From positions 1-46,796 of the forward strand of contig JAFXTM010000037.1 in assembly GCA_017535865.1 (NCBI GenBank): a stretch of 46,796 nucleotides of DNA, written 5' to 3'. A program made the translations under genes and the position numbers. The notes beneath the pieces are model-generated. The model was not told the origin of the DNA. It did no database searches and saw nothing but the letters and a program-made list of their open reading frames with translations. The stretch is from Oscillospiraceae bacterium (GTDB lineage: Bacteria; Bacillota; Clostridia; Oscillospirales; Oscillospiraceae). Shown here in pieces: positions 37,983 to 46,431 of the stretch. Each line of letters opens with the position of its first letter. Positions within the stretch are counted from its first letter, which is position 1.

Positions 37983-39287
37983 GTGAGACGGCATTTCCGT
38001 TGGGATAAAAAGTATCTCTACTGGGGCGTGACGGCTTTTCTGGTGGTCGCGGCCTCCATTCTGTTCTATATGGCGCTGAACTATATGCCCGCTCTCGGGA
38101 AGGCGCTGCAGAAGCTTGCGCGTATCCTCAATCCGTTCATCTGGGGCCTGGTTTTCACCTATCTGCTGACCCCGCTGATGCGCAGCCTGGAAAAAAACTG
38201 CTTCTATCCGCTCGGGAAGAAGCTCCACAAATCGAACGAACAGCGCGCCGCCCGCTTCGGACGGGGCCTTTCGGTCCTGGTTTCAATCATCGTGCTGCTC
38301 GCGGTGCTGGCCGCCCTGGTCTACATGATCCTGCCGCAGCTGTACAGCAGCATCGAGACGATCGTGACCAACAGCCCGGCCTATCTGGAGAACCTCGGGA
38401 TCTGGGTGGAGCAGACGCTCAAGGATTTTCCGGCCGTGGCCGATTTCTTTGAAGAGCGGCTCGCGGAGCTCAACAGCAACCTCGGCAGCGATCTCTTCGC
38501 CTGGATCCAGACCAACGTCCTGCCGCAGCTCGGCAGCTTCGTCACCAACGTCACCTCCGGCGTGTATTCTGTGGTGCGCGCGGTGTACAACCTCGTCATC
38601 GGCATCATCGTCTCCATCTATCTGCTGAACGGCCTCGAGCACTACGGCGCGGCCTTCAAGCGCGTGCTGTACAGCCTCCTGAACATCGAGAGCGCCGAGA
38701 AGCTGCTGGAGGGCATCCGCTTCACCGATCGGACCTTCATAGGCTTCATCAACGGCAAGCTCCTCGACTCGGCCATCATCGGCCTTATCTGCTACATCGT
38801 CTGCGCGATCCTGAAAATGCCTTATACCCTGCTGGTCAGCGTGATCATCGGCATCACGAACATCATCCCCTTCTTCGGGCCGCTGATCGGCGCGGTCCCC
38901 AGTGCCTTCATCATCCTGATGGTCGATCCGCTCAAGTGCCTGATCTTCATCATCTTCATCATCCTGCTCCAGCAGGTGGACGGAAACTTCATCGGACCGA
39001 AGATCCTCGGCAACTCCGTGGGTATCAGCGGCTTCTGGGTGATGTTCTCCATCATCCTCGGCGCGGGACTCTTCAGCTTCTGGGGCATGCTCCTCGGCGT
39101 GCCGGTCTTTGTGGTGATCTACACGCTCATCAACAGCCTGATCGAGAAGAAGCTGCGGCGCAGCGACCTGCCGGTCGATGTGGCGGAGTACCGCGACCTG
39201 GACCACATCGACGCCGTGACGCGGCAGAGCATCCGGCGCACGCCGCCTTCCGAGACGGCGGAGGAAGAGAAGCCGACCGAGAGCTGA
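37983..39287 (+). CDS. AI-2E family transporter (PerM/YdiK-like)
   Basis: A 434-residue membrane protein with seven to eight helices: two N-terminal, one near 90, then a soluble alpha region (about 120-190) and four more helices (about 195-350). The family signature IIGITNIIPFFGPLIGAVPSA (about 290-310) and QQVDGNFIGPKILGNSVG (about 334-351) are clear. Members are proposed to export AI-2 or act as Na+/H+ antiporters; the substrate is uncertain. The GTG start has GGGAGGTGGG just upstream. A hydrophilic tail of about 60 residues ends the protein. Confidence 0.92.
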   Translation: MRRHFRWDKKYLYWGVTAFLVVAASILFYMALNYMPALGKALQKLARILNPFIWGLVFTYLLTPLMRSLEKNCFYPLGKKLHKSNEQRAARFGRGLSVLVSIIVLLAVLAALVYMILPQLYSSIETIVTNSPAYLENLGIWVEQTLKDFPAVADFFEERLAELNSNLGSDLFAWIQTNVLPQLGSFVTNVTSGVYSVVRAVYNLVIGIIVSIYLLNGLEHYGAAFKRVLYSLLNIESAEKLLEGIRFTDRTFIGFINGKLLDSAIIGLICYIVCAILKMPYTLLVSVIIGITNIIPFFGPLIGAVPSAFIILMVDPLKCLIFIIFIILLQQVDGNFIGPKILGNSVGISGFWVMFSIILGAGLFSFWGMLLGVPVFVVIYTLINSLIEKKLRRSDLPVDVAEYRDLDHIDAVTRQSIRRTPPSETAEEEKPTES

Positions 39288-39302
39288 GGCGTACAGAAAA
39301 TG

Positions 39303-39335
39303 AAAACGGCATCCCGTTCGGGGATGCCGTTTTTG
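39303..39335. terminator. Bidirectional terminator between the AI-2E transporter and cysteine desulfurase genes
   Basis: AAAACGGCATCCC (39303-39315) pairs with GGGATGCCGTTTT (39321-39333), loop GTTCG. Confidence 0.87.
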
Positions 39336-39343
39336 TCCGCTTT

Positions 39344-40477
39344 TTACCGGTGCGCCAGGGTCGCATGCGCCGCGATCAGACCCTCGCAGAGCGCGTCGAT
39401 ATCCGTCTGTGTCGTATAGCGGGACAAGCCGACGCGGATCGCTCCGTCGATCGTGCGCGCGTCGAGCCCGATAGCCTCGAGCACGTGGCTGCGGGCCCCC
39501 TTCTTGCAGGCCGAGCTCCGGGAAACGTAGACCTCCCGCGCCTCAAGATAGTTCATAAGGACCTCGCTGCGGTAGCCGGGAAGGGAGAGACTCAGGATGT
39601 GCGGCGCGGCGCTCTCGACATAGCGAAGCTCCGGGATCGCCGCGGCGAGCTGCTCGAGGCAGTTTTGCTTGAGCGCGGCCATGCGCGCGCCGTTCTCGTC
39701 GAGCCGCGCCTTCGCGAGCGCGCAGGCGGTCCCAAAGGCCGCGATCTGCGGCAGGGCTTCGGTCCCGGCGCGGCGGCCCTCCTCCTGCCCGCCGCCCACG
39801 ATAAAGGGCTTGAGACGGAGCCCCGAGCGGATGTACAGCGCGCCGACGCCCTTGGGCGCGTGGAGCTTGTGCCCGCTCACGCTGATGAGATCGGCCCCGA
39901 GACTCTTTGCGGTGAAGGGGAGCTTGCCGAAGGCCTGCACGGCGTCTGTGTGCAGCAGGGCGGGAGAGCCCGCCTCCCGCAGCAGCCGGGAGATCGCCGC
40001 GATATCCGTGACGCCGCCGGTTTCGTTATTGACCAGCATCAAAGAAACGAGTATAGTATCGGGGAGAAGCGCCTCCCGCACGGCCTCGGCGGGGATGGCC
40101 CCGCTGCGGTCGGGCTTCAGGCGCGTGACCGAAAAGCCGCGGCTCTCCAGCTCGTCAAGGCTCCTGCGGATCGCGTCGTGCTCCACGGCGGAGCTGATCA
40201 CGTGCCCGCCGCGGCGCTTCATGGCCTCCGCGCCGGAGAGGAGCGCCCAGTTGTCGCTCTCCGAGCCGCAGGAAGTGAAGACCAGCTCCGGCGGCCGGCA
40301 GCCGAGGAGCGAGGCGACCTGCGCTCTCGCCTGATCGAGGAGCTTCCTCGCCTCGCGGCCCTTGGTGTGGGTGGAGCTGGGATTCCCGTAAGTCTCGGTC
40401 ATGGCGGCGAGGGCCGCCTGCGCCGCCTCGGGGCAGACCCGCGTGGTGGCGGCATTGTCCAGATAGTGTTCCATCAT
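39344..40477 (-). CDS. Cysteine desulfurase (NifS/IscS family)
   Basis: A 377-residue PLP enzyme taking sulfur from cysteine. It starts YLDNAATTRVCPEA, has SAVEHDAIR, NNETG, the PLP lysine in SVSGHKLHAPKGVGALY (about 205) and the persulfide cysteine in VSRSSACKKGARSHVL (about 323). The short loop around that Cys is seen in class-I enzymes that feed Fe-S or tRNA thiolation. No iscU or thiI lies next to it; it is divergent from mtaB, a sulfur-using tRNA enzyme. Start may be either of two adjacent ATGs (40477 or 40474). Confidence 0.93.
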   Translation of the reverse strand: MMEHYLDNAATTRVCPEAAQAALAAMTETYGNPSSTHTKGREARKLLDQARAQVASLLGCRPPELVFTSCGSESDNWALLSGAEAMKRRGGHVISSAVEHDAIRRSLDELESRGFSVTRLKPDRSGAIPAEAVREALLPDTILVSLMLVNNETGGVTDIAAISRLLREAGSPALLHTDAVQAFGKLPFTAKSLGADLISVSGHKLHAPKGVGALYIRSGLRLKPFIVGGGQEEGRRAGTEALPQIAAFGTACALAKARLDENGARMAALKQNCLEQLAAAIPELRYVESAAPHILSLSLPGYRSEVLMNYLEAREVYVSRSSACKKGARSHVLEAIGLDARTIDGAIRVGLSRYTTQTDIDALCEGLIAAHATLAHR

Positions 40478-40489
40478 ACAATAAACCTT

Positions 40490-40558
40490 CCTTTGAGCCT
40501 CCTCTGAAAGGGGAGGGGGACCGCGCAGGCGGCAGAGTGGGCTTGCCCCGGACAGAGG
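40490..40558. repeat. Possible dispersed palindromic repeat
   Basis: CCTCCTCT (40498-40505) / AGGGGAGG (40509-40516) forms a hairpin, followed by CCGCGCAGGCGG and AGAGTGGGCTTGCCCC. The order (CCTC hairpin, GC-rich centre, GGAG/GGGG-TTG end) resembles a short intergenic repeat common in gut clostridia. Only one copy is seen in this window. Confidence 0.4.
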
Positions 40559-40578
40559 TCAGAAAAAGGTGAAGCAAT

Positions 40579-41877
40579 ATGCGTTATATTATAGCAACCT
40601 TGGGCTGCAAGGTCAACCAATACGAGACCCAGGCGATGGAGAACCTGCTGCGCGAGCGCGGACATGAGAGCGCAGCGCCCGGCGGGATCGCCGACGCGGT
40701 GATCGTGAACACCTGCGCGGTCACGGCGGAGAGCGGGCGCAAGTCCCGTCAGACGATCCGCCGCCTGCGCGACGAGAATCCCGGCGCCGTCGTGGCGGTG
40801 GCGGGCTGCTATTCCCAGCTCAGCCCGGAGGAGAGCGAGGAGATCGGCGCGGACGTCGTGTTCGGCACGCACGAGCATGCGCGCTTCATCGAGGCGGTGG
40901 AACGGGCGGTCGAGAGCCGGGAGAACGCGCGCTTTCACGACGACCCGTTCCGGCGGCACGAATTTGAGCGGCTGCCCGCCGGCGCGATCGACGGGCGTAC
41001 CCGTGCGATGCTGAAGATCCAGGACGGCTGCGTGAACTTCTGCAGCTACTGCATCATCCCCTACACCCGCGGCCGCCTTCGCTCTCTGCCGCTCGCGGCC
41101 GCCGCGGCGGAGACCGCGCGCCTCGCCGCGGAGGGCTATCGGGAGCTTGTGCTCACCGGCATTGAGATCGCCTCCTACGGCGTCGATCTGCCCGGAAAGC
41201 CGACGCTCGCGGATCTGATCGAGACCGTCGCCGCAGCCGCGGGCGCGATGCGGCTGCACCTCGGCTCGCTCGAGCCGACGGTCGTTACGGAGGACTTCTG
41301 CCGCCGCGCGGCGGCGACCGGAAAGCTCTGCCGCCACTTCCATCTCTCGCTCCAGTCCGGCTGCGACCGGACGCTGAAGGCTATGAACCGCAAGTACGAC
41401 ACCGCCGGCTTCTATCGCGCCGTCGAGCTGCTGCGCGCCTTTTTCCCCGGCTGTGCGCTGACGGCCGATCTCATCACGGGCTTCCCCGGCGAGACCGACG
41501 GGGACCAGGCCGAGACGCTGGCTTTCATCGAAAAATGCGCCTTTTTCGCCATGCACATCTTTCCCTATTCCCGCCGCCCGGGCACCCCGGCGGACAGAAT
41601 GCCGGGCCAGCTCACCGCCGCCGTCAAGGCCGCGCGGGCGCACGAGGCCAAGGCCGTTGAGCGGAGGATGCACGAGGCCTTCCTGCTCGGATGTGTGGGG
41701 CAGACGCTGCCCGTGCTGTTCGAGACCGGCGAGAGCGGTGGCTCCACAGGCCACAGCGACACGTATATCCTTGTGCATGTGCCGGAGGAGGGGCTGCGCG
41801 GTGAAGTGCGGGATGTGAAGATCACAGGCACGGACGGCGTACGGCTGGAAGGGGAACTCTGTGCAGAAAGCAATTGA
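40579..41877 (+). CDS. mtaB: tRNA t6A37 methylthiotransferase MtaB
   Basis: A 432-residue radical-SAM methylthiotransferase that turns t6A37 into ms2t6A37 in tRNAs reading ANN codons. The N-terminal UPF0004 domain holds one cluster through C10 (TLGCKVNQYET), C46 (NTCAVT) and C77 (GCYSQ). The radical SAM cluster is C151-x3-C155-x2-C158 (CVNFCSYCIIPYTRGRLRS). A short TRAM-like end follows. The KVNQYE motif separates MtaB from MiaB and RimO. Ribosome binding site AAGGTG. The last codons overlap the serC promoter. Confidence 0.95.
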   Translation: MRYIIATLGCKVNQYETQAMENLLRERGHESAAPGGIADAVIVNTCAVTAESGRKSRQTIRRLRDENPGAVVAVAGCYSQLSPEESEEIGADVVFGTHEHARFIEAVERAVESRENARFHDDPFRRHEFERLPAGAIDGRTRAMLKIQDGCVNFCSYCIIPYTRGRLRSLPLAAAAAETARLAAEGYRELVLTGIEIASYGVDLPGKPTLADLIETVAAAAGAMRLHLGSLEPTVVTEDFCRRAAATGKLCRHFHLSLQSGCDRTLKAMNRKYDTAGFYRAVELLRAFFPGCALTADLITGFPGETDGDQAETLAFIEKCAFFAMHIFPYSRRPGTPADRMPGQLTAAVKAARAHEAKAVERRMHEAFLLGCVGQTLPVLFETGESGGSTGHSDTYILVHVPEEGLRGEVRDVKITGTDGVRLEGELCAESN

Positions 41878-41902
41878 CGAATTGCACGAATCTGAGTATA
41901 AT
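41874..41902 (+). promoter_or_regulatory. Promoter of serC-serA
   Basis: TTGACG (41874-41879, overlapping the mtaB stop), 17-bp spacer, TATAAT (41897-41902). Confidence 0.85.
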
Positions 41903-41939
41903 AAATTATTCATTTTGACAAGAACGAGGGGCGATACCC

Positions 41940-43025
41940 ATGTCGCGTGAACAGGTATATAATTTCTCTCCCGGGCCTTCCGTGCTGCCGGAGAGCGTGC
42001 TGCTCCGGGCGCAGCGGGAGCTGCCGGACTTCGCGGGCTGCGGCATGTCCGTCATGGAGATGAGCCACCGCAGCAAGATCTTTCAGGCGATTTTCGACGA
42101 GACAAAGGAAAAGTTCCGGCAGGCGCTGGGCGTGCCGGACACGCACGAGATCCTCTTCCTCCAGGGCGGCGCCACGCTGCAGTTTGCAATGGTGCCGATG
42201 AACCTGCTCGAGGGCGCCTCCGCCGACTACGCCGTGACCGGGAACTTCTCCGGCAAGGCGGCGAAAGAGGCGGCGAAGTACGGCGCTGTGCGCCTCGCGG
42301 CAGACACCACGGCTACCGGCCACGACCGCATCCCGACGCAGGAGGAGCTTTCGCTCGACCCGGCGGCGAAGTATTTTTACTACTGTGCGAACAACACCAT
42401 CTACGGCACCGAGTGGCAATATGTGCCGGAGACGCCGTCCCCCCTGGTCTGCGACATGTCCTCGGACATCCTGACCCGGCCGGTAGACGTGTCGAAATAC
42501 GCGCTGATCCTGGCCGGCGCCCAGAAGAACATGGCCCCCGCGGGCCTCACCGTGGTCGTGATCGACCGGCGTCTCGCCGGACGGGAGCTGCCCATTACGC
42601 CGGAGATCATGAGCTATCGGACCATGATCGAGAAGGACTCCATGCACAACACGCCCCCCTGCTGGTGCATCTACATGCTCGGTCTTGTGCTCGACTGGCT
42701 GGCGGAGCAGGGCGGCATCCCCGCGATGGAGGAGCGCAAGCATGCGCGCGCGCAGCTTCTCTACGACTATCTGGACGAGAGCGGGCTGTTCATCCCCCAT
42801 GCCAGGCCCGGCTCGCGCAGCGAGATGAACGTGACCTTCCGCACGTCGAGCGAGGAGCTGGACGCGGAATTCGTCAAAGGCGCCGCCGCGCGCGGCCTGC
42901 TGAACGTGAAAGGCCACCGCATCACCGGCGGCATGCGCGCCTCTCTCTACAACGCCATGCCCATGGAGGGCGTCGAGGCGCTGCTCGCCTACATGAAAGA
43001 GTTCGAGGTACATCACCATGTTTAA
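41940..43025 (+). CDS. serC: Phosphoserine aminotransferase
   Basis: A 361-residue class-V PLP enzyme making 3-phosphoserine from 3-phosphohydroxypyruvate. It begins VYNFSPGPSVLPESVL, has GMSVMEMSHRS, LFLQGGATLQFAMVPMNLL, and the PLP lysine in YALILAGAQKNMAPAGLTVV (about 197), ending with GHRITGGMRASLYNAMP. The ATG follows GAGGGG and the stop overlaps serA by 8 nt, so the two are coupled. No serB is near. Confidence 0.97.
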   Translation: MSREQVYNFSPGPSVLPESVLLRAQRELPDFAGCGMSVMEMSHRSKIFQAIFDETKEKFRQALGVPDTHEILFLQGGATLQFAMVPMNLLEGASADYAVTGNFSGKAAKEAAKYGAVRLAADTTATGHDRIPTQEELSLDPAAKYFYYCANNTIYGTEWQYVPETPSPLVCDMSSDILTRPVDVSKYALILAGAQKNMAPAGLTVVVIDRRLAGRELPITPEIMSYRTMIEKDSMHNTPPCWCIYMLGLVLDWLAEQGGIPAMEERKHARAQLLYDYLDESGLFIPHARPGSRSEMNVTFRTSSEELDAEFVKGAAARGLLNVKGHRITGGMRASLYNAMPMEGVEALLAYMKEFEVHHHV

Positions 43026-44181
43026 GATCCTGACCATGAACGCCATCGCCCCGGCCGGCATCGAGACGCTGATGAAGCGCGGCTGCACGGTCGGCCCGGC
43101 GCTGGACCGGCCCGAGGGCCTGCTGCTGCGCAGCGCCGATCTGCACGAAGTCGAGTTCCCGAAGGAGCTGCTGGCCATCTCGCGCGCCGGCGCCGGCACC
43201 AACAATATTCCCCTCGAGCGCTGCACCGAGGAGGGCATCGTCGTCTTCAACGCCCCCGGCGCGAACGCCGAGGCCGTGAAGGAGCAGGAGATGGCCGCTC
43301 TCGTCATGTGCTCGCGCGACGTTCTGGGCAGCATCGCCTGGGTGCGTTCCATCGCGGACCGGGGGGACGAGATCCCCGCCCTCGTGGAAAAGGGCAAGTC
43401 CGCCTTCGCCGGTCCCGAGCTGCTGGGCAAGACCCTGGGCGTGATCGGCCTCGGCGCCACGGGCGCGCAGGTCGCCAACGCCGCCCTCGCCATCGGGATG
43501 GACGTCGTTGGCTACGACCCCTTCCTGTCCGTGGAGGGCGCCTGGATGCTCGCGAAGGAGATCCGCCGCGCCGACCGGCTCGACGAGATCTATGAACAGA
43601 GCGACTACATCTCGCTGAACATCCCCTATACCGAGGACACCCACCACATGCTCGACGCCGCCGCCTTTGCCAAGATGAAGAACGGCGTGCGCATCCTCAA
43701 CGAGTCGCGCGCCGAGGTCGTGGACGACGAGGCGATCACCCGCGCGCTCGAGAGCGGCAAGATCGCCAAATACGTGACCGACTTCCCGAATGCGGCCATC
43801 CTCAAGGCTCCGAACGTGATCGCGATGCCCCATCTCGGCGCCTGCACGCCCGAGAGCGAGGACCGCTGCGCGGTCATGGCGGCCAATGAGCTCTACGACT
43901 ATCTGCTCAACGGCAACATCAAGAACTCCGTGAACCTGCCGAATGTCGCGCTCAGCCGCATGGGCGTGTGCCGTCTCTGCGTCATCCACCGCAACGTCCC
44001 GCGCATGATCACCAATATCCTCGACTTTATCAGCGCGAAGAACATCAACGTCGAGCACATGATCAACAAGCCGCGCGGCGAGTATGCCTATACGATTGTC
44101 GACCTCGGCGAAAAGATCGGGGAGGAAACGGCGCAGGGTATCCGCAGCATGCCCAACGTCCTGAGGGTACGCGTGATTTGA
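43018..44181 (+). CDS. serA: D-3-phosphoglycerate dehydrogenase with ACT domain
   Basis: A 387-residue enzyme for the first step of serine synthesis. The NAD site is LGVIGLGATGAQVANAAL (about 141-158), the catalytic region LNIPYTEDTHHMLDAAAFAKMK follows, with LNESRAEVVDD and the His in MPHLGACTPES (about 279). Residues about 318-387 are an ACT domain (RMITNILDFISAKNINVEHM), the usual serine feedback site. Many enzymes read NxARG where this has NESRAE, a common variant in this shorter class. Overlaps serC. Confidence 0.95.
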   Translation: MFKILTMNAIAPAGIETLMKRGCTVGPALDRPEGLLLRSADLHEVEFPKELLAISRAGAGTNNIPLERCTEEGIVVFNAPGANAEAVKEQEMAALVMCSRDVLGSIAWVRSIADRGDEIPALVEKGKSAFAGPELLGKTLGVIGLGATGAQVANAALAIGMDVVGYDPFLSVEGAWMLAKEIRRADRLDEIYEQSDYISLNIPYTEDTHHMLDAAAFAKMKNGVRILNESRAEVVDDEAITRALESGKIAKYVTDFPNAAILKAPNVIAMPHLGACTPESEDRCAVMAANELYDYLLNGNIKNSVNLPNVALSRMGVCRLCVIHRNVPRMITNILDFISAKNINVEHMINKPRGEYAYTIVDLGEKIGEETAQGIRSMPNVLRVRVI

Positions 44182-44273
44182 ACCATTGCGAAACTTTTTT
44201 CGCAAGTGATCCGAGCCTGTTTTCGGCTTTCGCAGCAGCTTCCTGTGAGGAAGGGAAAGAGGGGGCACGTAAT

Positions 44274-44951
44274 ATGAAGAGGATCGGCATGCTGGTCGCC
44301 GTGGAGATGGGAGCGGTGCTGAGCCGTTACGGCACGGCGCGCGCGGTTGAGAATCACTGCGGCTTTGAGGTCCGCACTTACGATATGGAGGGCTACACGC
44401 TCCATGTGATCCACTCCGGCGCGGGCGAGATCGCGGCGGCGGCGGCCGCCGCTCTGCTCATCGACCGCTATGAGGTCGAACTGCTCGTGAACTTCGGCGT
44501 AGTGGGCGGCCTCACCCCGGAGATGGCGCAGACGAAGACCTGCGTGGTGGAGCGGGTCGTTCACTACGATTTCGACACCTCCGCTTACGACGGGACGCTG
44601 CCCGGTCAATACGCGGAGTATCCCGACGTATACCTTCCGGCCACCGCCGCGCTCGTGGAGAAAGCCGTGCGGATCGCACCGGAACTCAAACGGGTGACCT
44701 GCGCCTCGGCGGACAAGTTCGTCGACGGGCAGGAGGCCAAAAAAGCGCTGCATGAGAAATACGGCGCGGACATCTGCGAAATGGAAGCGGCGGCCGTGGT
44801 GCTGACCTGCAACCGCGGCGGCGTGCCCTGCCTGCTTATCAAGACCGTCTCCGACGGGCTGATGGGCGGCGCGGAGGAGTTCGGCGCCGCGCTCGCGCGT
44901 ACCTCGGAGCTCTGCCTCGAGGTCGCGGATAAGATCATCCGGGAGCTGTAA
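44274..44951 (+). CDS. MTA/SAH nucleosidase-like (purine nucleoside phosphorylase superfamily)
   Basis: A 225-residue PNP/UDP-superfamily protein. It begins RIGMLVAVEMGAV, has FGVVGGLTPEM and the nucleoside-binding end CEMEAAAVVLTCNRGGVPCLLIKTVSDG (Glu of MEAAAV and Asp of VSDG are the catalytic pair). It should cleave methylthioadenosine or S-adenosylhomocysteine (MtnN/Pfs) or a related nucleoside; the N-terminal GAMxxE motif of Pfs reads AVEMGAV, so the exact substrate is open. The ATG lies 93 bp after serA; a weak GGGGG precedes it. Confidence 0.8.
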   Translation: MKRIGMLVAVEMGAVLSRYGTARAVENHCGFEVRTYDMEGYTLHVIHSGAGEIAAAAAAALLIDRYEVELLVNFGVVGGLTPEMAQTKTCVVERVVHYDFDTSAYDGTLPGQYAEYPDVYLPATAALVEKAVRIAPELKRVTCASADKFVDGQEAKKALHEKYGADICEMEAAAVVLTCNRGGVPCLLIKTVSDGLMGGAEEFGAALARTSELCLEVADKIIREL

Positions 44952-44956
44952 AACGA

Positions 44957-44981
44957 ACAGGGCGGCCGCAGGCCGCCCTGT
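44957..44981 (+). other. GC-rich hairpin between the nucleosidase and AlaX genes
   Basis: ACAGGGCGGCC (44957-44967) pairs perfectly with GGCCGCCCTGT (44971-44981), loop GCA. It has no T-run, so it is probably an mRNA-processing or stability element inside one transcript. Confidence 0.5.
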
Positions 44982-45000
44982 CAGACTGGAAGGAGACGCC

Positions 45001-46158
45001 ATGACGGAAAAACTGTATTATACCGACAGCCATCTCTTCACCTTCGAGGCGGTCGTGACAGACTGCCGCGAGGGGAAAAACGGCTGGCTCGTCGAGCTCG
45101 ACCGCACGGCCTTTTTCCCCGAGGGCGGCGGGCAGCCGGCGGACACCGGCCGCATCGGCCCGGCGCGCGTCCGGGACGTGCACGAGCGGGAGGGACATAT
45201 CCTCCATGAAACTGACAAGCCGCTCATGGTGGGCGAATGCTATTCCGGCGCGCTCGACGCCGAGCAGCGCCACCGGCGGATGCAGAACCACTCCGGCGAG
45301 CACATCGTCTCTGGCCTTGTCCACGGGCTCTACGGCTACGAGAACGTGGGCTTCCACATGGGCGAGGACTGCATGAGCGTGGATTACAGCGGCGAGCTCG
45401 GACAGGAGGACCTGAGGAAGATTGAGCGCCTTGCCAACGAGGCCGTGCGCGCAAATCTGCCTGTCCGTGCGTGGTTCCCCGAAGAGGCGGAGCTCATGCA
45501 GCTCCCGTACCGGAGCAAGAAGGAGCTCGCGGGGGCGGTGCGCCTGGTGGAGATCCCGGGGATCGACCGCTGCGCCTGCTGCGCGCCGCACGTGGGCTTC
45601 ACGGGCGAGGTGGGGCTCGTCAAGATCCTTGACGCCGAGCGGCACCGCGGCGGCATGCGGCTGAGCGTGCTCTGCGGCATGGACGCGCTGGACGACTGCC
45701 GCAAACGGCAGGAGAGCGTCGCGGCGATCTCAGCCCTGCTCAGCGCAAAGCGCGACGGCGTGAGCGCCGCGGTGGAGCGGCTTCTGGGGGAACGGGACGC
45801 GCTCAAGGAGCGCGTGGCCACGCTGAGCCTGCGGCTCGTGGACGGGCTGGCCGCCGCGCAGGAGGAGACGGCGGGGAACCTCTGCGTCTTCAACCCGGGC
45901 CTGGATGAGATCGGCTCCCGCGAACTGGTCAATCGGCTGATGGAGCGCTGCGGAGGCTTCGCCGCGGTCTTTACCGGCTCGGACGCGGAGGGCTGGCGCT
46001 ACATTGTCGGCAGCCGGCATGTGGATCTGCGCGCCAACGCCCGCGCGCTCAACGCCGCCCTCCGGGGGCGCGGCGGCGGTCGGCCGGAGATGATCCAGGG
46101 CCAGGCGGCGGCCTCGGAACAGGAGATCCGCGCCTGGGCGGCGGAGGTCCGCTTCTGA
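45001..46158 (+). CDS. Alanyl-tRNA editing protein (AlaX family with DHHA1 domain)
   Basis: A 385-residue free-standing relative of the AlaRS editing domain. Zinc ligands are HSGEH (NHSGEHIVSGL, about 98-102) and C-x3-H (CACCAPHVG, about 180-186); the GGGQPADTG loop is intact. The C-terminal part (about 250-385) is a coiled-coil/DHHA1 segment with GGRPEMIQGQA, used in tRNA binding. It clears Ser- or Gly-mischarged tRNA-Ala. Ribosome binding site GGAAGGAG. It is probably cotranscribed with the nucleosidase gene. Confidence 0.93.
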   Translation: MTEKLYYTDSHLFTFEAVVTDCREGKNGWLVELDRTAFFPEGGGQPADTGRIGPARVRDVHEREGHILHETDKPLMVGECYSGALDAEQRHRRMQNHSGEHIVSGLVHGLYGYENVGFHMGEDCMSVDYSGELGQEDLRKIERLANEAVRANLPVRAWFPEEAELMQLPYRSKKELAGAVRLVEIPGIDRCACCAPHVGFTGEVGLVKILDAERHRGGMRLSVLCGMDALDDCRKRQESVAAISALLSAKRDGVSAAVERLLGERDALKERVATLSLRLVDGLAAAQEETAGNLCVFNPGLDEIGSRELVNRLMERCGGFAAVFTGSDAEGWRYIVGSRHVDLRANARALNAALRGRGGGRPEMIQGQAAASEQEIRAWAAEVRF

Positions 46159-46186
46159 ATATCCACAGCAAAAAGATAGGAATTCT

Positions 46187-46223
46187 GCCGGGCAGGCCCC
46201 CACAGGGGCCTGCCCGGCTTTTT
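46187..46223 (+). terminator. Intrinsic terminator after the AlaX gene
   Basis: GCCGGGCAGGCCCC (46187-46200) pairs perfectly with GGGGCCTGCCCGGC (46205-46218), loop CACA, followed by TTTTT. Confidence 0.92.
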
Positions 46224-46319
46224 GACAAATCGGATACTTTTTTATGGACAAATCCAGCAAAATGTATAGGGATGGCCGAGAATCGCCTCCTTTTTTTGTC
46301 GAAAACAACGGGTAATGAA

Positions 46320-46348
46320 TTGACAATCTTCTGACACTTGACTATAAT
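46320..46348 (+). promoter_or_regulatory. Consensus promoter of the dehydratase gene
   Basis: TTGACA (46320-46325), 17-bp spacer, TATAAT (46343-46348): a perfect sigma-A promoter, suggesting strong expression. The 96-bp stretch before it (46224-46319) shows no gene. Confidence 0.88.
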
Positions 46349-46431
46349 ATGAATTGTGAAAGTGACGGCTCTTTTCCGTTCACAGGGGAAAAACCGTCCC
46401 AACAGGAAGAAGAAAATATGGAGGGTTATCT

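Noticed and set aside
44186-44205. Terminator after serA
   Set aside because: TTGCGAAA/TTTCGCAA is only 8 bp with the T-run inside the loop and stem rather than after it; a weak hairpin at most.
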